The translations under genes and the position numbers were made by a program. Under the pieces are notes generated by a model. That model did not search any database. It was not told the origin of the DNA and saw nothing but the letters and a program-made list of their open reading frames with translations. DNA of 64,000 nucleotides from Solimonas sp. SE-A11 (lineage in GTDB: Bacteria; Pseudomonadota; Gammaproteobacteria; Nevskiales; Nevskiaceae), in contig NZ_JAUASX010000005.1 in the NCBI RefSeq assembly GCF_030345715.1, forward strand, positions 1 through 64,000, read 5' to 3'. This document shows positions 44,306 through 52,663 of this stretch, in pieces. Numbering within the stretch: position 1 is the first letter of the stretch; each line of letters opens with the position of its first letter.

Positions 44306-45553
44306 ATGGAACTGTCCGACCAGGAACTGCAGGCGGCACCGGTCTTCCTCATCAGCCTGGGCATCGGCCTCTTGATGGGGCTGGAGCGTGAGCGCAAGCC
44401 TGATGCGCGGGCAGGGCTGCGCACGTTCGGGCTCACGGGCCTGGCGGGCGCGCTGTCCGGCCTGCTCACGCAGGCCAGCGGATCGTCCTGGCTGATCCCC
44501 GCGATGCTGCTTGGCCTGGTGCTGATGATGGTGTTCTCGCCGCACCAGAAGGGCGACGAGAACGACCCCGCCACCACCACGACCATTGCGCTGCTGCTGT
44601 GCTACGGCCTGGGCCTGCTGGCATGGTTCGGCTATCCCCAACTGGCCGTGGCGCTAGCCCTGACCGCCACCTCGTTGCTGTATTTCAAGACGGAACTGCA
44701 TGGGGTCATCAATCGCCTGACGCCGCAGGACCTGCGCTCCTTCCTGCAGTTCGCCATCGTCGCCTTCATCGTGCTGCCGGTGCTGCCGGATCGCGACTTC
44801 GGCCCCTATGGCGCCCTCAACCCCTATCGCATCTGGCTGATGGTGGTGCTGATCTCCGGGTTGGGCCTGGTGTCCTATGCCGTATTGCGCCTCGTAGGCC
44901 AGGAGAAGGGGACGCCGCTGCTCGGGATCCTCGGCGGGCTGGTCTCCAGCACGGCGACTACGCTGGCCTTCTCGCGTCACATGAAGTCGCAGCCGTCACT
45001 GCGGCCGGTAGCGTTGTTCGTGATCCTGCTGGCCAATCTCGTGGTGCTGCTGCGCCTGGCGATCATCGCGGTGGCGGTTGCTCCAAAGATCCTTCCGGCA
45101 CTGCTGCCGGTGCTGGGGCTCGGTGCCTTGGCGGGGCTGGGGCTGGCCTGGCGCAATTGGCGCGCCTTGAGCGGCGACGAAGCGCCCGAACTGGAGATGA
45201 AGAACCCCAGCGAGATGCGTACGGCGCTGGCCTTCGCGGCGTTCTACGCCTTGGTGCTGCTATCCGTAGCCTGGCTCAACGACATCGCCGGCACCGGCGG
45301 CGTCTACCTGGCGGCGGCCCTGTCGGGCCTGACCGACGTGGATGCGATCAGCCTGTCCACCCTGAACCTGTTCGATCACGGCAGCATCGAGGCAGTCGCG
45401 GTGGTGCGTGTGATCGTGCTGGCCTACGTCGTGAACCTGGCTTTCAAGTTCGGCCTGGTCTGGAGCATTGCCGGGCGCCAGCCCGCGCAGCGGCTGGCCC
45501 CGTCCTTCGGTGCCGTACTCGGTGGGCTGCTCGCGGGGCTGCTGCTGTTCTAG
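44306..45553 (+). CDS. MgtC/SapB and DUF4010 family membrane protein
   Basis: A 415-residue polytopic membrane protein with about eleven hydrophobic segments. Residues 15-120 match the MgtC/SapB family (ISLGIGLLMGLERERK, RTFGLTGLAGALSG). The rest matches DUF4010 (GILGGLVSSTATTLAFSRHMK, GLTDVDAISLSTLNLF). Transported substrate is unknown; Mg2+-related or other ion functions are only suggested for the family. It stands alone between the htpX terminator and the convergent FimX-like gene, whose stop lies 5 bp away. Confidence 0.85.
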   Translation: MELSDQELQAAPVFLISLGIGLLMGLERERKPDARAGLRTFGLTGLAGALSGLLTQASGSSWLIPAMLLGLVLMMVFSPHQKGDENDPATTTTIALLLCYGLGLLAWFGYPQLAVALALTATSLLYFKTELHGVINRLTPQDLRSFLQFAIVAFIVLPVLPDRDFGPYGALNPYRIWLMVVLISGLGLVSYAVLRLVGQEKGTPLLGILGGLVSSTATTLAFSRHMKSQPSLRPVALFVILLANLVVLLRLAIIAVAVAPKILPALLPVLGLGALAGLGLAWRNWRALSGDEAPELEMKNPSEMRTALAFAAFYALVLLSVAWLNDIAGTGGVYLAAALSGLTDVDAISLSTLNLFDHGSIEAVAVVRVIVLAYVVNLAFKFGLVWSIAGRQPAQRLAPSFGAVLGGLLAGLLLF

Positions 45554-45558
45554 TCGGG

Positions 45559-47661
45559 CTAGCGGACGTCTGCGGAGAGCAGGACCACTTCCGGCTCCTG
45601 CACGTGGAAGCCCTGGATGTAGTTGACGCCCATCTGCCACAGGCGCGCCATGACGTTGGCGTCCTCGACATGGGAGACGATGGTCTTCACGCCGGACTGG
45701 CGCGCCGTCTCCATCAGCGTCGTCATCTTCTTGTGCTGTTCCTTGTCGTGGAACTGGTGCGTGTAGGACGGGTGGAACTTCACGAACTGCGGCGGCACGT
45801 GCTCCAGCAGTTGGGCCGAGTTGGTGCCCACGCCGAAGTGCTCGATGGCGATATAGCCGCCGAGGTCGCGCAAGGCCTTGTGCAGCGTCTTGGCCTTGCG
45901 GATGTGGTTCTGCAGGGTCAGTTCCTGGAACTCGAACACCAGTTCCTCGGGCTTCAGCGGGCGCTGCTTGAGTTGCTCCTGCAACCAGACGATGTAGCTG
46001 TCGGCGTCCTTGAGGGTTTCCTCTGAGATCTTCACGAACAGGCTCGACGCCTCGGACGAGCTCTCGCGCTTGGCCAGCACCTTCAGCGCGCGTGCCACCA
46101 CCCAGCGGTCGATGGAGCGCATCAGGCCGAACTTCTCGGCCACGCTGATGAACTCGGCGGCATGCAGTTCCTTGCCGCCGTCGTCGATCATGCGCACCAG
46201 CACGTCGAAGTGCTGGCGGGTGTCACCTTCCAGGCTGGCGATGGACTGGTAGGCCAGCTTGAGGCGGTTTTCCTCGATCGCGCGCTTGAGCTGCGAGGCC
46301 TTGCGCGCTTCCTCGCGTTCGCCCTGGGCGTTCTTGGCCGTGGGGCCGAGATTGACGAACTGGCGGCCGCTGCCGCGCACGGCCAGCTTGCGTGCCTCGC
46401 GCACGATCTCGCTGGCCACGATAGAAGCCTGCTCGTTGCCCGACAGCGGATAGGCGGCGATGCTCAGCGTCAGATGGGCCTCGTGGCCGGTGGTGTTGAA
46501 CACCTGCTTGACCACTTCCTTCACCAGCATGTCGCCGAACTGCTCGAATTCGGCGGCGGTCGGGCGGTGGACCAGCGCCGCCAGCTCACCGGAGGAGAAG
46601 CGGAACACCTGGTCCTGCGGCGAAAGGCGCGCGTGCACCCATTCGTCGAGCAGCATGACGGCCTCTTCGGCGTCGTGCAGGCCGATGCGTTCCTCGAGGC
46701 CGGGAAAATCGTCCACCGCGATCAGCAAGGCAGCGCGCGGCATCTTCTGCTGGCTGATGCCGTTGATGGCAACGGCCAGGGCGTCGAAGAAGGCGAGGCG
46801 TCCTGAAGGGGCTTCGCCCGCGGCTACGGCTGGCGCGGCGGCGGCCTCCGCGCGGATCAGCATCTCGACGAAGTTCTCGCCGTCGACGTTACCGCGGGTC
46901 AGCTGGGCGGTGATGTGGACCTGGCCGCCATCCTGGCGCATCAGGCAGCACTCCAGCGGCTTGCCGTCGGCCTTGCCCTTGTTCAGGAGCTTCATGTGCT
47001 CCTTGACCTTGAGCTGATGATCCGGGCAGACCAGGTCCATCAGCGGCAGTTCCAGCAGTTCGTCCGGCTGGCCGTAGCCGAGCAAGGCGGCGAAGGCCGG
47101 ATTGGTGTGCGACACGATGCCTTCCTGGATATGAACCACGGCATCGTTGGTGCCCGCCAGCAGTTGCTTGTGGCGGGACTCGAAATCGTCCAGGCGCGAG
47201 CGTACGGTGCGCAGGGCCCGCAGATGGCGGTGACTGGCGAACTCGCGCTGCAGCACGAACTCCAGGTGGCGCAGGTCGCGCAGGTCTTCGTAGGCGACCA
47301 TGTCGCGGGCGCCGGCGGCGTGGGCCGCCAGCATCTCGTCGGCGCCAAAGCGCTGGCCCAGCAGCAGCACCGGCAGGTCCGGGCAGAGGCGGGCGGAGAT
47401 GTCCACGGCTTCCTTCAGCGGCGCGCGGGGCAGGCCCTCGGCGCAAAGCATGATCTCGGGGGCACCGCGGCGCAGCACGTCTTCCAGTTCCTCGAGGTCG
47501 GCGACCCAGGCGCAACGCACCGGATGGCCGGCGTTGCGCAGATGGCTTTCGATGCGCTTGGCGACGTTCTCGGATTCGCTCACGACCAACACTACCGCGC
47601 TTTCTGCGGCCGTGAGCTGGGCGGTTTTCTGGCTGGGTGGGTTAGCTACCATGCGATCCAT
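45559..47661 (-). CDS. fimX: FimX-like protein: REC-like, PAS, degenerate GGDEF and degenerate EAL domains
   Basis: A 700-residue protein with FimX size and domain order. The receiver-like domain (about 23-140) lacks a convincing phosphoacceptor, and PAS spans about 165-270. The GGDEF-like domain (about 285-440) has RFSSGEL where RxGGDEF is expected. The EAL domain (455-700) has Asp-Val-Leu (486-488) in place of EAL and EHFGVG in place of DDFGTG. Catalysis is thus unlikely, but c-di-GMP binding is possible. FimX connects c-di-GMP to type IV pilus assembly through PilZ/PilB in Pseudomonas and Xanthomonas. Its start overlaps the epmB 3' end. No pil genes lie in the window. Confidence 0.72.
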   Translation of the reverse strand: MDRMVANPPSQKTAQLTAAESAVVLVVSESENVAKRIESHLRNAGHPVRCAWVADLEELEDVLRRGAPEIMLCAEGLPRAPLKEAVDISARLCPDLPVLLLGQRFGADEMLAAHAAGARDMVAYEDLRDLRHLEFVLQREFASHRHLRALRTVRSRLDDFESRHKQLLAGTNDAVVHIQEGIVSHTNPAFAALLGYGQPDELLELPLMDLVCPDHQLKVKEHMKLLNKGKADGKPLECCLMRQDGGQVHITAQLTRGNVDGENFVEMLIRAEAAAAPAVAAGEAPSGRLAFFDALAVAINGISQQKMPRAALLIAVDDFPGLEERIGLHDAEEAVMLLDEWVHARLSPQDQVFRFSSGELAALVHRPTAAEFEQFGDMLVKEVVKQVFNTTGHEAHLTLSIAAYPLSGNEQASIVASEIVREARKLAVRGSGRQFVNLGPTAKNAQGEREEARKASQLKRAIEENRLKLAYQSIASLEGDTRQHFDVLVRMIDDGGKELHAAEFISVAEKFGLMRSIDRWVVARALKVLAKRESSSEASSLFVKISEETLKDADSYIVWLQEQLKQRPLKPEELVFEFQELTLQNHIRKAKTLHKALRDLGGYIAIEHFGVGTNSAQLLEHVPPQFVKFHPSYTHQFHDKEQHKKMTTLMETARQSGVKTIVSHVEDANVMARLWQMGVNYIQGFHVQEPEVVLLSADVR

Positions 47662-48659
47662 GTCTTTGAGGCCGCGCCGGCGTCTTCCCGCGCCAGTCGT
47701 GGCATTAGGTAACCGGGCACCAGGGCGACCAGTTCACTGGCCAGCCTTCGTGCGGCTTCGGTGTCTACCTCGAAATGTGCCGCGCCATGGACGCGGTCCA
47801 CCACGTGCAGATAGTAGGGCAGTATCCCGCAGGCAAACAACTGCTCAGACAGCTTTCGAAGAACATCCGCTGAATCGTTGATTCCACGGAGCAAAACAGA
47901 CTGGTTCAAAAGCGGAATCTGGAGTGCCCGCAGCGGCTGCAGCGCGCGCTCCACGGTGGCGTCCAGCTCCTGTGGGTGGTTCACGTGCAGCACGATTACC
48001 TTTTGCAGTCGACCGCGGCCCAGCCATTGCAATAGTCGTTCGTCGACCCGCTCCGGCAGTACGATGGGCTGGCGCGTATGGATGCGCAGGCGGCGCAGGT
48101 GCGGGATGTCCTCCAGAGCCTGGGCCAGGCTGGCCAGCTTGTCGTCCGACAGCGAGAGGGGGTCGCCGCCGGACAGGATCACTTCCTCGATGCTGGGGTC
48201 CTCTGCCAGGGTGCGCAGGGCTTCGCGCCACTGCTCGCGGGCCGCCAACTGGTCGGAGTAGGGAAAATGACGCCGGAAGCAGTAGCGGCAATGCACCGCG
48301 CAGGCCCCGGTGGCGATCAGCAGGGCACGGCCGTGGTACTTGTGGATCACGCCGCCGTCGCGGGCCTTCTTCAGGTCCCCCACGGCATCCAGGCCGAAGC
48401 CCGGCACCACGTCGGCCTCGGCCGGGCGGGGCCAGACCTGCAAGAACAGGGGGTCGTCGGGGTCACCCTTGCGCATCCGGGCGGCAAAGCCGCGCGGCAC
48501 CCGCAGGGGGAAATCCCGCAGCCCGTCCAGGCCCAGGGAGGGCAGGGCCGGGTCGATCTGCAGGTAATCGAGCAGGTCCGCCGGGCGGGTGAAGGCCTCG
48601 CGCAGGGCGTGCTGCCACTGGGGTGCCTGCTGGCGGCTGTCGGGGCGGGGAGTTATCAT
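47646..48659 (-). CDS. epmB: EF-P beta-lysylation protein EpmB (lysine 2,3-aminomutase-like)
   Basis: A 337-residue radical-SAM, PLP-dependent enzyme that makes (R)-beta-lysine for EF-P. The cluster ligands Cys120, 124 and 127 lie in [17 protein letters not shown], and [14 protein letters not shown] follows. [12 protein letters not shown] and SVLLRGIND are also typical. It is divergent from efp by 73 bp, and epmA is the next gene on the plus strand, so the whole modification pathway is local. Confidence 0.95.
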   Translation of the reverse strand: MITPRPDSRQQAPQWQHALREAFTRPADLLDYLQIDPALPSLGLDGLRDFPLRVPRGFAARMRKGDPDDPLFLQVWPRPAEADVVPGFGLDAVGDLKKARDGGVIHKYHGRALLIATGACAVHCRYCFRRHFPYSDQLAAREQWREALRTLAEDPSIEEVILSGGDPLSLSDDKLASLAQALEDIPHLRRLRIHTRQPIVLPERVDERLLQWLGRGRLQKVIVLHVNHPQELDATVERALQPLRALQIPLLNQSVLLRGINDSADVLRKLSEQLFACGILPYYLHVVDRVHGAAHFEVDTEAARRLASELVALVPGYLMPRLAREDAGAASKTWIAW

Positions 48660-48732
48660 TCGACGCCATTTTCACCCCCCGGTCACGGGGCGGCAACCAA
48701 CCTTTCAATTTTTCTGGATCAGAGTCGAGCTC

Positions 48733-49302
48733 ATGGCGACTGTCAGCACCAACGAAATGAAGTCCGGTACCAAGCTCCTCATCGATGGGGACCCGTACTC
48801 GGTCATCGACAACGAATACCGCAAGCCGGGCAAGGGCCAGGCCACCAACACCCTCAAGATCCGCAACCTCAAGACCGGCCGCGTGCTGGAAAAGACCTTG
48901 AAGTCGGGCGACACCATCGAGTCGGCCGACGTCGAAGACAAGGACATGCAGTACCTGTACAACGACGGCGAGTTCTGGACCTTCATGGATCCGAAGAGCT
49001 TCGAGCAGATCCAGGCCGGCAAGGCTGCGATGGCTGAGTCCGCCCAGTGGCTCAAGGGCGAGGAAACCGTGCGTATCACCCTGTGGAACGAGGTTCCGCT
49101 GCTGGTCTACGCGCCGAACACGGTGGAACTGACCGTGACCGAGACCGACCCCGGCCTGCGCGGCGACACCGCCACCGGCGGCACCAAGCCGGCCAAGCTG
49201 GAGACCGGAGCCATCGTCAAGGTGCCGCTCTTCATCACCGAGGGCGAGAAGATCAAGGTCGACACCCGTACCGGCGAGTACCTGAACCGCGCCGGCAAGT
49301 AA
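48733..49302 (+). CDS. efp: Elongation factor P
   Basis: A 189-residue translation factor that relieves ribosome stalling at polyproline stretches. The start [22 protein letters not shown] was chosen over an upstream frame that overlaps epmB. Lys34 in YRKPGKGQA is the site of beta-lysylation. The three-domain length is normal (C-terminus [12 protein letters not shown]). Confidence 0.97.
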   Translation: MATVSTNEMKSGTKLLIDGDPYSVIDNEYRKPGKGQATNTLKIRNLKTGRVLEKTLKSGDTIESADVEDKDMQYLYNDGEFWTFMDPKSFEQIQAGKAAMAESAQWLKGEETVRITLWNEVPLLVYAPNTVELTVTETDPGLRGDTATGGTKPAKLETGAIVKVPLFITEGEKIKVDTRTGEYLNRAGK

Positions 49303-49316
49303 GCCGGCACCGTTCC

Positions 49317-49344
49317 CATGAAGCCGCCTTCGGGCGGCTTCATG
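49317..49344. terminator. Perfect 12-bp hairpin between efp and epmA
   Basis: CATGAAGCCGCC and GGCGGCTTCATG flank a TTCG tetraloop, 14 nt after the efp stop. No T-run follows. It may protect the efp mRNA 3' end or partly terminate, giving more efp than epmA message. Confidence 0.65.
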
Positions 49345-49369
49345 CGTTCTGGAAGCCCCTCTCGATCCC

Positions 49370-50329
49370 ATGACCGACTGGCAACCCTCCGCCGACCTGC
49401 CAACCCTGCGCGCCCGTGCGGCGTTGCTGTCGGCTTTGCGCGCGTTCTTCAATTCGCGCGGCGTGCTGGAGGTGGAGACCCCCTTGCTGTCGGCCCATGC
49501 CACGGTGGACCGGCATATCGAAAGCTTCCGCACCGAAGACGGCCGCTGGCTGCATACCTCGCCGGAATTCGCGATGAAGCGGCTGCTCTGCGCCGGCAGC
49601 GGGCCGATCTGGCAGGTCTGCCGCGTGTTCCGCCGCGAGGAGTCCGGGCGCCACCACAACCCCGAGTTCACCATGCTGGAGTGGTACCGGCCGGGCTTCG
49701 ACCATCACGCGCTGATGCTGGAAGTGGCCGAACTGGTGACCGCCCTGGCGGCGGCGCTGGGTCGGCCCCTGGGTGGGTCGGTGGGCAAGCTGAGCTATCG
49801 CGAGGCCTTCCGCCGGCACCTGGATCTGGACCCCTTCACGGCGGACATCGCGGCCATCCGCGCGGCACTGGAGCGGGCCGGGCACGATGCCGGCGATCTC
49901 GGGGGGCAGGACCGCGACATCTGGCTGGACGTGGCCATGTCACTGGCGGTGGGCCCGCGGCTGGGCCTGGACGCGCCCTGCTTCCTGTATGATTTTCCGG
50001 CCTCGCAGGCGGCGCTGTCGCGCATCCGCCGCGACGATCCGCCGGTGGCGGAACGCTTCGAACTGTTCTGGCGCGGCACCGAACTGGCCAACGGCTTCCA
50101 CGAGCTGGGCAATGCCGCAGAGCAGCGCCAGCGCTTCGAGGCCGATCAGGACTGGCGCCAGCAGCAGGGGCGGGAGCTGCCGCCCTACGATCGCAGGCTC
50201 ATCGATGCCCTGGATGCGGGCCTGCCGGACTGCGCCGGCGTGGCGCTGGGCCTGGACCGGCTGCTGATGCTGGTGCTGGGCAAGGGCTCGCTGGCCGAGG
50301 TGCTGGCGTTCGACAGCGGCCGCGCCTGA
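49370..50329 (+). CDS. epmA: EF-P lysine aminoacylase EpmA (GenX/PoxA)
   Basis: A 319-residue class II lysyl-tRNA synthetase paralogue without the anticodon-binding domain. It attaches beta-lysine to EF-P Lys34. Motif 2 region VCRVFRREESGRHHNPEFTMLEWYR and motif 3 GVALGLDRLLMLVLGK are clear. HTSPEFAMKRLL is also typical. It lies 67 nt downstream of its substrate gene efp. Confidence 0.95.
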   Translation: MTDWQPSADLPTLRARAALLSALRAFFNSRGVLEVETPLLSAHATVDRHIESFRTEDGRWLHTSPEFAMKRLLCAGSGPIWQVCRVFRREESGRHHNPEFTMLEWYRPGFDHHALMLEVAELVTALAAALGRPLGGSVGKLSYREAFRRHLDLDPFTADIAAIRAALERAGHDAGDLGGQDRDIWLDVAMSLAVGPRLGLDAPCFLYDFPASQAALSRIRRDDPPVAERFELFWRGTELANGFHELGNAAEQRQRFEADQDWRQQQGRELPPYDRRLIDALDAGLPDCAGVALGLDRLLMLVLGKGSLAEVLAFDSGRA

Positions 50330-50363
50330 GGCAGGCCGCAAGCCTGCGCCGGCCAGGCCAGGC

Positions 50364-50732
50364 TCAGGACTCGACCGGGAATAGGCCCTTTAGGTCGCGC
50401 CAGCCGCCGTCCACCGAGAACACCTGGGTGTAGCCCATCTTCTGCAGGTTGTCGGCCGCGATCACCGAGCGGTAGCCACTGCCGCAGTACAGGTACAGCG
50501 GCTCGCTGCGATCCGGGTGCTTGGTCTCGATGTCGCGCTCGATCACGCCCTTGCCCAGCCATTCCGCGCCTTCGACATGCCCGGCGGCGAACTCGCTCTC
50601 CTCGCGCACATCTATCAGACGGGCGGCGGGCTGCTTGGCGAGGATGCCCGGCATGTCCCTGGCATTGACCTCGCGCACCCGCGTGCGGGCGTCCTGGATC
50701 AGGGCGAGAAAGGCGGGGGAGTGTCCGGACAT
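50364..50732 (-). CDS. Rhodanese-like domain protein
   Basis: A 122-residue single-domain rhodanese. The active loop is LYCGSGYRS with Cys83, preceded by LIDVREESEFAAGHVEGAEW. A 35-residue helical lead precedes the domain. Such proteins transfer sulfane sulfur in the cytosol; the physiological acceptor is unknown. It is convergent with epmA and divergent from the alpha/beta hydrolase across a MITE-like element. Confidence 0.88.
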   Translation of the reverse strand: MSGHSPAFLALIQDARTRVREVNARDMPGILAKQPAARLIDVREESEFAAGHVEGAEWLGKGVIERDIETKHPDRSEPLYLYCGSGYRSVIAADNLQKMGYTQVFSVDGGWRDLKGLFPVES

Positions 50733-50784
50733 GGGCGAATCCTCATGAATTTCTGACGAATTTTGCGTGCTAGATTACGCGTCG

Positions 50785-51050
50785 AGGGCCTGCTAACGCT
50801 ACCGTGATCGCTGCGATGCCCCCGTATTTGCCGCCAGGCACGACGGGAGGAGGGAGCTTGGTGGTTCCAAGTGACCGACGAGCAACACCGCATGGTGGCA
50901 AAGACGGGGGCACCCGGAGGGCGGGATCGTTTTGGCGCATGGCGTTGTCCCGCCCCGCTTATGTACATTCAGTACACCGCGCGTACCGGGACTTAGCCCT
51001 GCGCCAAAACGGTCTCCGTCGCAGCGATCACGGTAGCGTTAGCAGGCCCT
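50785..51050. mobile_element. MITE-like element with 32-bp perfect terminal inverted repeats
   Basis: The ends 50785-50816 and 51019-51050 are exact inverted copies over 32 bp (outer end AGGGCCTGCTAACGCTACC). Inside, a second near-perfect pair (50817-50835 with 50894-50912, 17 of 19) and a third pair (TTTTGGCGCA near 50930 with TGCGCCAAAA near 51004; GTCCCG with CGGGAC) form two nested hairpins. The total is 266 bp with no reading frame for a transposase. No clear target-site duplication is seen. It fills most of the 355-bp gap between the rhodanese and hydrolase genes. A structured RNA is the alternative. Confidence 0.75.
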
Positions 51051-51087
51051 TGAGCTTGGAGGAAAGCGTCTTGCGGAATAAGAACAG

Positions 51088-51885
51088 ATGAACACCCCCG
51101 TCGTGCTGATCCACGGCATGTGGTGTACCGGAGGAGACTGGAAGCGGGTGCGGGAACTGCTGGAGCCGCGTGGCTACCGCTGCTACGCCCCGACCTTGCC
51201 GGCCCACGAGCCGACCGCTGACCAGCCGCTGCGCGTGGACAATCGCAGCCTGCGGGAATATCTGGATTACCTTGAGCAGTACATCCGCGAACAGGAGTTC
51301 CAGACGCCGCCGATCCTGATCGGCCATTCCATGGGTGGCTTGCTGGCGCAGCAGCTGGCGGCGCGCATCCCGGTCTTCGCCGTGGTGCTGTTGACCCCCG
51401 CGGCACCCTGGGGGCTCAACGCCGCGGGCTTGGCCAACCTGGCGCCGTTCAGCCGCGTGCTGGCCCGCTGGGGGTTCTGGCACCGGCCCTACAAATTCAG
51501 CCGCGAGGCGGCGGCGGCCTATGTCTACAACGGCCTGTCGCCGGAGCGACAGAAGATCTGCTACGAACGGATGGTGCATGAGTCCGGCCGGGTGGCGTAT
51601 GAAATCGGCCTGTGGTGGGCGGACTGGGGAAAAACGACCTCGGTCGATGCGGATGCGGTGCGTTGTCCTGTATATGTGGTGAGTTGCGGTGCCGACCGGT
51701 TGACGCCGGCCTTCGCGGTCCGCAAGGTTGCGGGCCTGTATCCGCAGGCAACGCACCGTCATTACCCGGCGAGAGGGCACTGGGTGATCGACGACGATGA
51801 GACTGAGGAGATGATCCACGGCGTCTGTGGCTGGCTGCGTCCGCTGGAGCAGCGTGCCGCGCGCGGCCAGCAGGCCCCGCGTTGA
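51088..51885 (+). CDS. Alpha/beta hydrolase
   Basis: A 265-residue alpha/beta-hydrolase fold. The oxyanion region is LIHGMWCTGG, the nucleophile Ser81 lies in GHSMGG, the acid in CGADRLTP and His in PARGHWV. A lid domain (about 120-195) is Trp/Tyr-rich. Substrate unknown; the lid suggests an ester or lipid-like substrate (inference). It starts 37 bp after the MITE-like element. The next gene begins 22 nt after its stop, so it may be the first gene of the Ton cluster transcript. Confidence 0.88.
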   Translation: MNTPVVLIHGMWCTGGDWKRVRELLEPRGYRCYAPTLPAHEPTADQPLRVDNRSLREYLDYLEQYIREQEFQTPPILIGHSMGGLLAQQLAARIPVFAVVLLTPAAPWGLNAAGLANLAPFSRVLARWGFWHRPYKFSREAAAAYVYNGLSPERQKICYERMVHESGRVAYEIGLWWADWGKTTSVDADAVRCPVYVVSCGADRLTPAFAVRKVAGLYPQATHRHYPARGHWVIDDDETEEMIHGVCGWLRPLEQRAARGQQAPR

Positions 51886-51907
51886 GCGGTATTTTTCAAG
51901 GAACATC

Positions 51908-52663
51908 ATGAAAAAGATTCTTTTGGCGGCGAGCGCCGCAATGCTCGCCGCGTCTGCCGTAGCGCAGACCGATCCGGTATCGCGGGCGATCGACGCCACC
52001 GTTCAGGCCGGCAAGGCCAGCGCTGCTTCGCAGGAGCGGGTCAACCAGTCCGACGACCAGACCCGCGCGATGCTGGAGCGCTACCGCGCCGCCACCTGGC
52101 AGGCGCAGCAGTTGCGCGTCTACGCCAACCAGATCGAGCCGCTGCTGGCGGCACAGGAAGCCGAGAAGCAGGGCCTGCAGCGCCAGCTGGCGGACCTGGA
52201 CCGCGCCGGCGGCGACATGATGCCGCTGATGCTGCGCATGCTTGATTCACTGGAGAAGTTCATCGCGCTCGACCTGCCGTTCCTGCAGGACGAGCGCAAG
52301 GAGCGTATCGCCAACCTGCGCCGCATGATGACCGATAGCAGCACTGCCACGGCGGAGAAATTCCGCCGCGTGCTGGAGGCCTACCAGATCGAGGCCGACT
52401 ACGGGCGCGGCCTGGGTGCCGAGCGCGGGCAGGTGGAGGAGCGCATGGTGGACATCCTGCGGGTGGGACGCAGCACGATGTTCGCGGTGGCGCTGGACGG
52501 CGCCGATGCCTGGGGCTGGAACGCCGGCACCGGCAAGTGGGAGCCGATCCCGCGCAAGTACGTCAAGGAACTGCGCCTGGCCATGAAGATGGCGCGCGAG
52601 ACCGCCGCCCCTGACCTGTTGACGCTGCCGATGCCGGTGGCCGCCGCTGGAGCTGTCAAGTGA
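51908..52663 (+). CDS. DUF3450 family periplasmic protein of the TonB2/TtpC cluster
   Basis: A 251-residue protein with signal peptide MKKILLAASAAMLAASAVA/Q. The mature part is a long coiled coil (Gln/Arg/Ala-rich, about residues 25-110), followed by LMLRMLDSLEKFIALDLPFLQDERKERIANLRRMM, a DUF3450 hallmark. The C-terminal fold contains GADAWGWNAGTGKWEPIP. In Vibrio such a gene heads the tonB2 operon and here it takes the same position. Its stop overlaps the next start (GTGA). Confidence 0.88.
   Translation: MKKILLAASAAMLAASAVAQTDPVSRAIDATVQAGKASAASQERVNQSDDQTRAMLERYRAATWQAQQLRVYANQIEPLLAAQEAEKQGLQRQLADLDRAGGDMMPLMLRMLDSLEKFIALDLPFLQDERKERIANLRRMMTDSSTATAEKFRRVLEAYQIEADYGRGLGAERGQVEERMVDILRVGRSTMFAVALDGADAWGWNAGTGKWEPIPRKYVKELRLAMKMARETAAPDLLTLPMPVAAAGAVK

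Noticed and set aside
50785-51050. CRISPR array or attachment site
   Set aside because: The repeats are inverted and nested, not direct repeats with spacers, and no integrase or cas gene is present.
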